20,633 bases of DNA from CAZRGV01 sp964599655. GTDB lineage: Bacteria > Planctomycetota > Planctomycetia > Isosphaerales > Isosphaeraceae. The stretch spans positions 1 to 20,633 of the forward strand of contig CAZRGV010000112.1 in assembly GCA_964599655.1 (NCBI GenBank), written 5' to 3'. This document shows, piece by piece, positions 1 to 6,102 of this stretch. The notes under the pieces were generated by a model that saw only the letters and a list, made by a program, of their open reading frames with translations, was not told where the DNA came from and made no database searches. The position numbers and the translations under genes are program-made. Each line of letters opens with the position of its first letter. The first letter of the stretch is position 1.

Positions 1-1
1 A

Positions 2-547
2 TGCTGGGCCTGTCGCAATCGACGGCTCGGCTTCGATGCCGCCGTCGCGCTCGGGCCGTATCAAGGGCCGATTCGGCATCTCTGCCTCCAACTGAAGCGG
101 AAACGGAACGCCTGGCTGGCGCGCTGGATGGTCGAGGTTCTGCTGGAGGCGAAGGCCGGGGTGCTTCGGGAGTTGGTGCGCCCGGAAGGGGCGCTGGTGG
201 TTCCGGTCCCGCTGCACTGGCGACGGAGGTGGAGCCGCGGGTATAACCAGGCGGAGGCCCTGGCGGAGCCGCTGGCGCGTCGGCTGAAGCTGAAACTGGT
301 TCACCCGTTGCGGCGAGTGAAGGCCACACCCGCCCTGGCGAGGATGGGTCGCGTCGCGCGGTCGGAGGCACTTCGAAAGGCGTTTCGAGCTCGGTCACGT
401 TTCGATCTGAAAGGGCGCGACGTCTTGCTCGTGGATGACATCCTGACCACCGGCGCCACGTGCGGCGAGGCGGCTCGGGTTTTGAAACAAATCGGCGCGG
501 GACGCGTTACGGCGGTCGTCGTGGGCCGGGCCGAGGGAAGGAATTGA
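2..547 (+). CDS. comF: ComF-family phosphoribosyltransferase (5' end outside the window)
   Basis: The reading frame is open from the window edge to TGA at 545-547; the start codon lies upstream. The first visible residues, C-W-A-C-R-N-R-R-L, look like the second half of the N-terminal Cys4 zinc-ribbon of ComF proteins, followed by the family's Y-x-G-x-I-R segment. Near the end is a classic type I phosphoribosyltransferase PRPP-binding loop, VLLVDDILTTGAT (about nt 422-460), and between them the conserved R-G-Y-N-Q-A motif. ComF proteins are linked to DNA uptake and transformation in some bacteria, but most homologues have no proven substrate, so the exact reaction is unknown. The hemC start is 6 nt downstream, so the two are probably co-transcribed. 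Family assignment is secure; a role in competence here is not shown. Confidence 0.9.
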   Translation, partial: CWACRNRRLGFDAAVALGPYQGPIRHLCLQLKRKRNAWLARWMVEVLLEAKAGVLRELVRPEGALVVPVPLHWRRRWSRGYNQAEALAEPLARRLKLKLVHPLRRVKATPALARMGRVARSEALRKAFRARSRFDLKGRDVLLVDDILTTGATCGEAARVLKQIGAGRVTAVVVGRAEGRN

Positions 548-553
548 TCGCCA

Positions 554-1522
554 ATGCCCGAGTCCGAACCAAGAACGACGACCATCGAAGCCCGCCCAAA
601 TCTGGTCCGGATCGGCACGAGAGGAAGCCGGCTGGCTCGCTGGCAATCGGAGTGGGTGGCCACGAAGCTCCGCGCTTTGCATCCGGGTTTGACGGTGGAA
701 CTAATCGAGTTCAAGACGCAAGGGGACCGCGACCGGAACTCGCCTCTCGCCGCGATCGGCGGTGTTGGGCTGTTCACCAAGGAGATCCAGCAGGCACTTC
801 TGGATGGCCGAGTCGAGATTGCCGTTCACAGTTTGAAGGATCTGCCGACACAGGGCTCCGAGGCCCTGACACTGGGCGCGGTTCCGCGTCGAGAGGCGCT
901 GGCGGACGCTCTGATTGCGCCAACGCACAAGACACTCGACGACCTACCGAAGGGGGCACGTGTCGGGACGAGTTCATTGCGGCGTCGGGCGTTGCTCTTG
1001 CACGCGAGGCCCGACCTGGAGGTGGTCGAGCTTCGGGGAAACGTCGAAACCCGGCTGAATCAAGCGCTCGATGGCCGGCTGGATGCGGTTGTGCTCGCCG
1101 AGGCGGGACTAAAGCGGCTGGGACTCGATGGTCAGATCACGGAACGACTCGGGCCTCCGTCCTTCCTACCGGCCGTGGGGCAGGGGGCGTTGGGGATCGA
1201 GTGCCGTGCCGTTGATTCGTACGTTCTGGGGTTGCTGGCACCCTTGAACGACGAGGAAACCCATCGCGCGGTACGCGCCGAACGGCGATTGCTGGCCGAG
1301 CTTCAGGGCGGTTGCGCCGTGCCGCTGGCTGCGTGGGGCCGGGATGGCTCGGACGGGTGGTTACACCTCGACGCGGTTGTGCTCGACGTCGATGGCCGCG
1401 AGCGGATCGCGGCGCATGCCAAGGCGTCGATCGACGAGCCGGACGCGCTCGGGCTGGCGGTGGCCGAGCAACTGCGAGTCCAAGGGGCGGATCGCATTCT
1501 TGAGCGGCTCCGCACACGTTGA
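554..1522 (+). CDS. hemC: Porphobilinogen deaminase (hydroxymethylbilane synthase)
   Basis: The enzyme joins four porphobilinogen units into hydroxymethylbilane in cytoplasmic tetrapyrrole (haem) synthesis. The 322-residue product is close to the usual 300-320. Visible family motifs are R-I-G-T-R-G-S-x-L-A near residue 20, the catalytic-Asp motif H-S-L-K-D-L-P with Asp96, a G-T-S-S-L-R-R-R stretch, V-G-Q-G-A-L-G, and L-Q-G-G-C with Cys254, the residue that carries the dipyrromethane cofactor. All key residues are present, so the enzyme should be active. ATG at 554 follows a purine-rich GAGGGAAGGAA about 8 nt upstream and leaves only 6 nt after the comF-like stop, suggesting one operon. No other haem gene is in the window. 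The identification is firm. Confidence 0.97.
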   Translation: MPESEPRTTTIEARPNLVRIGTRGSRLARWQSEWVATKLRALHPGLTVELIEFKTQGDRDRNSPLAAIGGVGLFTKEIQQALLDGRVEIAVHSLKDLPTQGSEALTLGAVPRREALADALIAPTHKTLDDLPKGARVGTSSLRRRALLLHARPDLEVVELRGNVETRLNQALDGRLDAVVLAEAGLKRLGLDGQITERLGPPSFLPAVGQGALGIECRAVDSYVLGLLAPLNDEETHRAVRAERRLLAELQGGCAVPLAAWGRDGSDGWLHLDAVVLDVDGRERIAAHAKASIDEPDALGLAVAEQLRVQGADRILERLRTR

Positions 1523-1577
1523 ACCGCCCGTTGCTGGTGTTTTTCCGCAACATGTCGGGAACGATCCCGGGCGGTTC
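1521..1577 (+). other. Stem-loop cluster at the 3' end of hemC, possible three-way junction
   Basis: GAACCGCCCG at 1521-1530 is perfectly complementary to CGGGCGGTTC at 1568-1577. The enclosed sequence holds two smaller hairpins: GTTGC 1530-1534 with GCAAC 1547-1551, and CGGGA 1556-1560 with TCCCG 1565-1569. With the outer stem trimmed to 8 bp all three can form together. The outer stem begins inside the hemC stop codon. No T-run follows, so it is not a standard intrinsic terminator; it may mark the end of the comF-hemC transcript or act as a processing element. A 10-bp inverted repeat alone could arise by chance in a window this size. Confidence 0.4.
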
Positions 1578-1673
1578 GAGGGGGCTCGGGTCTTGCCGAC
1601 AACGATCGAGGAGCATTACAGTCAATGGCCTCTGACCGAGCCGAGCATCTATGATCCTTCGAGGTTCGAGACC

Positions 1674-2687
1674 ATGCCGATCGTGAAGCGAGTACCTCTT
1701 GCGCTCTCGCTGGTCGCATTGATTCTCTCCGCGGTTCCCGCGCGAGCGGTGATCGTCTTTCCCGACCCGGGTCGCAACCTCGAAAGCACGACACCGGATC
1801 CCTACAACCTCGGTTCGCTCGAAGGGCAATACGGCAACTTCACGGCCACGCCGATCTCGGCCGACTACGCGATCACCGCGGCACATGTCAGCTCGGCCGA
1901 CCCCGTGGTTCTCATCAATGGAACCTATTATCACGTCGCGGAAACGATTAAGTCGTCCGACAGCGACCTGCAACTCTTGCGAATCGACGGAACCAGTAAC
2001 AGCACCGGCACCACCATTCTTGACCCGAATGCCCGGTTCAGCAGCTATGCTCCGATTTATAGCTCGGGCAATGAGTTGAACGACCTGAACATCATTGTGT
2101 TTGGCCGGGGTGTGGGTCGCGGAGCGGAGGTGACTCTCGACAACACGCCGAAGGGCTGGCTCTGGGACTACAACCAGAACGATCACGCCCTGAGCTGGGG
2201 CCTGAACACCGTCTCGCAAATCATTCCGAACGCCACCGACGGCCAGACGCAGCTCGGCGACCTGATCGCCTTCAACTTCACCAAGGACGGCTGCACCTTG
2301 GCGGCGAACGATTCGGGGGGCGGGGTATTCATCAACGATCACGGCGTCTGGAAGTTGGCGGGCATCAACTTCGGCGTCGACGGGCCGTATTACGTAAAGG
2401 ACTCCAACGGGAACTACCAGCCCGTATTCTCGAATTCTGGTGGTTTGGCGGCCCTTTACGATCAGAGCGGTTATTACGTCAAAGACGGCAACAACTACAT
2501 TCCGGTGAGTGGCCCGCAGTCGTCGTATGCAACGAGGCTGGCCTCGGCGTCGAACTTGGCCTTTCTGAGCCGATATGTCCCGGTCCCTGAGCCGGGCAGC
2601 CTGACACTGCTGGCCTTCGGCGCGGTTTTGATAGGCGGCGTTGGCCGTCGTTGGGCCAAAGGACGAGGCGATCGCATCGCGGCCTGA
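1674..2687 (+). CDS. Secreted trypsin-like serine protease with PEP-CTERM anchor
   Basis: The 337-residue product starts with a signal peptide: Lys/Arg at 5-6, a hydrophobic core, and a likely cut after A-R-A25. A chymotrypsin-fold (S1) catalytic triad can be read: His71 in I-T-A-A-H-V, Asp98 in S-D-L-Q-L-L-R-I, and Ser214 in N-D-S-G-G-G-V-F, the GDSGG equivalent. From about residue 301 comes a PEP-CTERM sorting tail: V-P-E-P-G-S, a hydrophobic helix, then R-R-W-A-K-G-R. Such tails are normally recognised by an exosortase, so the protein is probably exported and fixed at or outside the cell envelope. ATG 1674 was chosen because it precedes the signal peptide and has GAGG at 1661-1664; the frame is open further upstream but that part looks non-coding. 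No exosortase gene is in the window. The substrate is unknown. Confidence 0.9.
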   Translation: MPIVKRVPLALSLVALILSAVPARAVIVFPDPGRNLESTTPDPYNLGSLEGQYGNFTATPISADYAITAAHVSSADPVVLINGTYYHVAETIKSSDSDLQLLRIDGTSNSTGTTILDPNARFSSYAPIYSSGNELNDLNIIVFGRGVGRGAEVTLDNTPKGWLWDYNQNDHALSWGLNTVSQIIPNATDGQTQLGDLIAFNFTKDGCTLAANDSGGGVFINDHGVWKLAGINFGVDGPYYVKDSNGNYQPVFSNSGGLAALYDQSGYYVKDGNNYIPVSGPQSSYATRLASASNLAFLSRYVPVPEPGSLTLLAFGAVLIGGVGRRWAKGRGDRIAA

Positions 2688-2786
2688 GACGACGGGAAAG
2701 ACACCAGAGAACGCACGGGTTATCCGATAACACCGAGAGGAAAGTCCGGCGGGGAGTCGTCGGACACCGGCTCGGAGCGGCCCCTC

Positions 2787-4445
2787 GTGCGGAACGATCA
2801 TCCCACCCCAAACCCTGATCCGCCTGCTACTTCCGTCGCCGAGTCCACGGTTCGGGTCTTGTCTTCGACGGGGCTCTGGACCTGGATGTTGGTGATCGTT
2901 GTCATCGCAACCAGCCTGGCTGTGGCCTCCGTCTCCGTCTGGCTCGTCCCGCCCTACCTGGCCTTGATGGCGTGGCTCTTATTCGCCCCGGCGCGACCGA
3001 GGGTGGAGTCGGGGTCGCTCGCCGCTGGCCGGGAGGTCGGAGCGCGTGTTGCTGTAGAGGCCGGGGTTGGCGCCATCGCGACGTCGTCTCGCGACGCGAC
3101 GAATCGGAGCGGAACCACCGACGGTGCCTCGCCTTCGGCGGAATCCGACTCTGAGCACGTGGCGACCGAGACGTCCGATGCGGACCCGGCGTCACCCAGG
3201 CCCAGGCGAGGAAAGGGACGGGGTCGGGGACGGAGCAAGGCGAATCCGCCGGCTCCGGAACGGATGTCCGTGACGTGGGTTCGCGTCGGGCCTGGAAAGT
3301 TCGTGCGGGTCGAGACGCCGGAGTCCGCTCCGGCCGAATCGACAGACACCCCTTCCGATCCCGTCGCCAGCGAGGTGGAAACGCCCGAGGCGACGAGCGA
3401 CGATGCCGTGACCCAGGTCGACCCGGACGCCGAGCCGTTGGCGGATTCCCGCGAGTCGTCCGAGACGGTGGACGTGGTCGAGGCCCCACAGGCCGAGGCT
3501 CTGGACGCCGAGTCGAGCGCGACCGTCGAGGAACCGCCGTCGGAATCGGCTCACGATCTCCAGTTCTTTTCGGTCGAGGCAACCAACGGGCTCGAGGCCG
3601 AAACGGTCGAAAGCGCAGAGGTTGCCGAGGTCGAGGAGATCGAGTCGTCCGAAATGGAATCGACCGCGGTTCCGCGAGAACCGTGGTACGAGCCAGGCCC
3701 GGACGGCGGAACGACCGAACGTTCGGAGGACGAATCTCCGACGGCGTGGCCCGGACCCTTCACCGGGATCGAGGCCGAGGCGCCGCCGTCCGAGCGGGGT
3801 GAATCCGGTTCGCAAGACGGGATTCACTTCGCCGAGGAACCTCCTCCCCTCGTGGGAGAGGTGACTGATGTCCCGATCGAAGGGGAACATGAGCCCCTGG
3901 ACTTTCCCCAGGGTGAGGACTTCGATGAGCAGAGTCGAGCTGGATCGAGCGATCCGAGCGCGCTCGACGATGTGGAGGAGTCGGTCGTCGCGGATCGCGG
4001 CGACAACGGGATCCCGCAGGCGGAGGAACCGGAGCTTCCGGACGCGACCGAGGTGGAACCCACCGCCGAGGTCGAGCCTGAGGCGCCGACCGACGCGTTC
4101 GACGGTGACCTGGCCAAGGCTCCCGCACGGGTCGATCACGCTCCCGAGCCGATCCGGCTCCGGGGCATACGCCCAGCATTGCCATCATCCTGGCGTCGCA
4201 AAGTGGCGCCCCGGTGGCGGCCCGACCATCGCCGGAACCCGTTTTCGAGGGGCCATGCCGGACCTCGTCGGCCCTCGCGACGTGGACGTGGTCGACTGGT
4301 CCTGACGGCTCGAACGTTCGAACCGCGAGCCCCACCGGCGTTGCGAACGCCGAGGGTGGCGCGGCCCCCTCGCCTTCGACCCCTTGCCGGGTTGTCCCGG
4401 ACCCATTCGCCGGAACGGCGACGAGGGCAGCGGCTGGGATTCTGA
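2787..4445 (+). CDS. Membrane-anchored low-complexity protein, acidic middle and arginine-rich tail
   Basis: I do not recognise a family. GTG at 2787 is used as start, with GGAG at 2774-2777; an ATG at 2886 would cut into the membrane segment. Residues 32-67 form one long or two short hydrophobic spans. A basic patch rich in K-G-R-G-R-G-R follows at about 137-150, then a globular-looking piece, T-W-V-R-V-G-P-G-K-F-V-R (about 163-174). From about 175 to 450 the chain is almost wholly Glu, Asp, Ser, Ala, Val and Pro and likely disordered. From about 455 to 552 it turns strongly arginine-rich. That switch may be real or may reflect a frameshift near nt 4110-4150: the +1 frame there (to TGA at about 4305) has less Arg and, by hand count, higher third-position GC. 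The C-terminus is therefore uncertain. Confidence 0.65.
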   Translation: MRNDHPTPNPDPPATSVAESTVRVLSSTGLWTWMLVIVVIATSLAVASVSVWLVPPYLALMAWLLFAPARPRVESGSLAAGREVGARVAVEAGVGAIATSSRDATNRSGTTDGASPSAESDSEHVATETSDADPASPRPRRGKGRGRGRSKANPPAPERMSVTWVRVGPGKFVRVETPESAPAESTDTPSDPVASEVETPEATSDDAVTQVDPDAEPLADSRESSETVDVVEAPQAEALDAESSATVEEPPSESAHDLQFFSVEATNGLEAETVESAEVAEVEEIESSEMESTAVPREPWYEPGPDGGTTERSEDESPTAWPGPFTGIEAEAPPSERGESGSQDGIHFAEEPPPLVGEVTDVPIEGEHEPLDFPQGEDFDEQSRAGSSDPSALDDVEESVVADRGDNGIPQAEEPELPDATEVEPTAEVEPEAPTDAFDGDLAKAPARVDHAPEPIRLRGIRPALPSSWRRKVAPRWRPDHRRNPFSRGHAGPRRPSRRGRGRLVLTARTFEPRAPPALRTPRVARPPRLRPLAGLSRTHSPERRRGQRLGF

Positions 4446-4724
4446 GAGTCGAACGGTCGGCGCAAACAGCCGGCCGGTGGAGCCGACCGAGTCCCTCCGC
4501 GAGCCCTTCCTTGAGGAAGCCCGCCTTGACCATTGCGGCCGTGCCTCTCGTTGTGTCCTGGGTGAAAGCCCAACGCTTCGAGTCGCCGGCCGTCGATTCT
4601 TTTCGGGTAAGATCTGGTGGAGTTCGAAATCACCTACCTCGGTGAATCGAGATCGAGGAGGAACGGAAGCGCCGACTCGGCTCGAGATCGCGCCCCAGCT
4701 TGATATCGTGTTCCGGGCTGGTTC

Positions 4725-5681
4725 TCAGAGCGGCGTGCCGAACACCTGGGCGTAGTAGAATTCCCCCCTCAGGTTCTGGGCGAGGCCGACGCCGATCTCG
4801 GTGAATTGGGGATCAAGGATATTGGCCCGGTGGCCTGGCGAGTTCATCCAGGCGGTGACGACCTCGACAGGGCCCTGATAATTGTAAGCGATGTTCTCAC
4901 CAAGCCTCGCGTAATGGTAACCAACGTGATTGGCGCGATCGACGAGGGACGGATACGGCGCGCTGGGTAATTCATGAGACATCTGGTCGAGCTGGGCCAT
5001 CTGATTCGCCTGGATTTGCGCTGCTGAAACCAGCCTATCGTTGACTCTCAAGGGCGCGAGGCCGTTCGCCAGACGCTGCTGGTTGGTCAGGTCGATGATC
5101 TGCTGCTGCCAGTCGGAAAGCGCGAGGGAGAAGCCGCCCGTCGGGCTCGGAAGCAGGCCCACGGGAGAGGGTGAGGCGGGCCCGTCGAATACGCCATTGA
5201 TCATGTCGTTGCCGCTTCCGCCGTCGATCTGAACAGGCGAACGGCCTCGAGGGGCAGGAATGGTGGGGGCGTTGATGACGTCATCGCCAGCGCCACCCTG
5301 AATCGTCATGGGAGACGGCCGACGGCTCGCGCTCTGGATGTTGATCGTGTCGTTGCCGCTACCGCCGTCGACCTGGAGGCGAACACTGCGGCGACCCGTG
5401 AGCTGGATGTTGATCGCGTCGTCCCCCTCGCCACCGTTGACGACGAGGAGGCGAACTGTCGAGAGTGGGAATTGCCCCACGCCGTCAATATTCACAACGT
5501 TTTGCCAGCGACGGCCGACCCGGACCATCTCGGTCTGGAGGTCGATCGTATCGTTCGCAATGCTGCCCTGAACGACGAGGACACCCCCCGCGAGGTTGGC
5601 CGTGACAGCGGTCGCGGGGAGGCAACGATCACCGAGAGCATCGAGCGACGGCTGAAAGCGTGTTTTTTCCCGGCGTTTCAT
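4725..5681 (-). CDS. CAP-domain (SCP/PR-1, YkwD-like) exported protein with RTX-like repeats
   Basis: The 318-residue product has three parts. The N-terminus reads F-Q-P-S-L-D-A-L-G-D-R-C-L-P-A, a form of the 'LEALEDR' motif found at the start of many planctomycete exported proteins. Residues 39-165 carry RTX-like turns: GGEGDDAIN (83), GGSGNDTIN (106), GGAGDDVIN (129) and GGSGNDMIN (154), with a worn copy near 39. Spacing is 23-25 residues, not the 9 of true RTX arrays; Asp/Asn-rich turns of this type often bind calcium. Residues 190-318 are a CAP domain, with M-S-H (His236), G-E-N-I-A (Glu262), W-M-N-S-P-G-H-R (His284) and G-V-G. It probably acts outside the cytoplasm; bacterial CAP proteins rarely have a proven activity. 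It is transcribed convergently with the preceding gene and divergently from kinase 1. Confidence 0.88.
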   Translation of the reverse strand: MKRREKTRFQPSLDALGDRCLPATAVTANLAGGVLVVQGSIANDTIDLQTEMVRVGRRWQNVVNIDGVGQFPLSTVRLLVVNGGEGDDAINIQLTGRRSVRLQVDGGSGNDTINIQSASRRPSPMTIQGGAGDDVINAPTIPAPRGRSPVQIDGGSGNDMINGVFDGPASPSPVGLLPSPTGGFSLALSDWQQQIIDLTNQQRLANGLAPLRVNDRLVSAAQIQANQMAQLDQMSHELPSAPYPSLVDRANHVGYHYARLGENIAYNYQGPVEVVTAWMNSPGHRANILDPQFTEIGVGLAQNLRGEFYYAQVFGTPL

Positions 5682-6102
5682 AGGGTTTCACCCACTCGCC
5701 AACGGACGACGACAACGGCGGACCGACGAGCCTCACGAATCGGTGGCTGGCTCATGCGTTCAAAGGAAAACTAGGCCACGAACGTGGGAAACGAGAGGAG
5801 CGAGAACGGCCTTTGTGTCGGGAAGCTACAAGATCGATCCCGTGGTGGATAGGCCGAAACTCGGAGGCCGAGTCTTGACCCGCCCGACCTACGACCTCAC
5901 CGGTATCGGTTTTCATCCACCCGATGAGCGACGGGGCGTCTCTCCCGAACTCACGATCAGACCACGACTTTGGCAGAAGTCTTGTGACGGAAATCGTCTT
6001 CCAACTAAAATTGATTGTGGAACCCGTCCCGATGGAATATCCGGGTGTTCGTCTTGCCCTTGAGGTGGATGCCCGTCTTCCGAAATCTTCCCGGATCTCC
6101 TC
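5682..6102. other. Divergent intergenic region between the CAP gene and kinase 1
   Basis: The 421-bp stretch separates two divergent genes and should hold both promoters. A candidate for the kinase is listed separately. A near-perfect palindrome CCACG-AA-CGTGG lies at 5776-5787 and might be a protein-binding site. Open frames on both strands here have no recognisable motifs, no clear ribosome-binding site and biased composition, so I do not call a gene. Confidence 0.5.
5982..6011 (+). promoter_or_regulatory. Candidate sigma-70-type promoter of kinase 1
   Basis: TTGTGA at 5982-5987 (4/6 to TTGACA) is followed after 18 bp by TAAAAT at 6006-6011 (5/6 to TATAAT), in a locally AT-richer spot. Transcription would begin near 6018, leaving a leader of about 85 nt before the ATG at 6103. 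No strong ribosome-binding site precedes that ATG. Pattern match only. Confidence 0.4.

Noticed and set aside
1571..1672. GGTTCGA sequences resembling the T-arm of a tRNA
   Set aside because: No acceptor, D or anticodon arms can be built around them.
2719..2731. 13-bp palindrome GTTATC-C-GATAAC upstream of the acidic protein gene
   Set aside because: Several palindromes with 6-bp arms are expected by chance in a window this long, and no second copy or known operator match was seen.
1137..2801. Very long open frame on the minus strand (over 500 codons) antisense to hemC and the PEP-CTERM protease
   Set aside because: It overlaps two well-supported genes, has no recognisable motifs and is Arg/Val-rich, as expected for a shadow frame in GC-rich DNA.
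3192..4139. Minus-strand frame of about 315 codons opposite the acidic protein
   Set aside because: Its Arg/Leu/Gly-rich composition is the reverse image of the Glu/Ser/Val codons on the other strand; no motifs or ribosome-binding site.
5182..5435. Repeated DNA in the CAP gene considered as a repeat array or CRISPR
   Set aside because: The repetition is at protein level (GGxGxD turns), is in frame and diverges in DNA sequence, with no regular repeat-spacer pattern.
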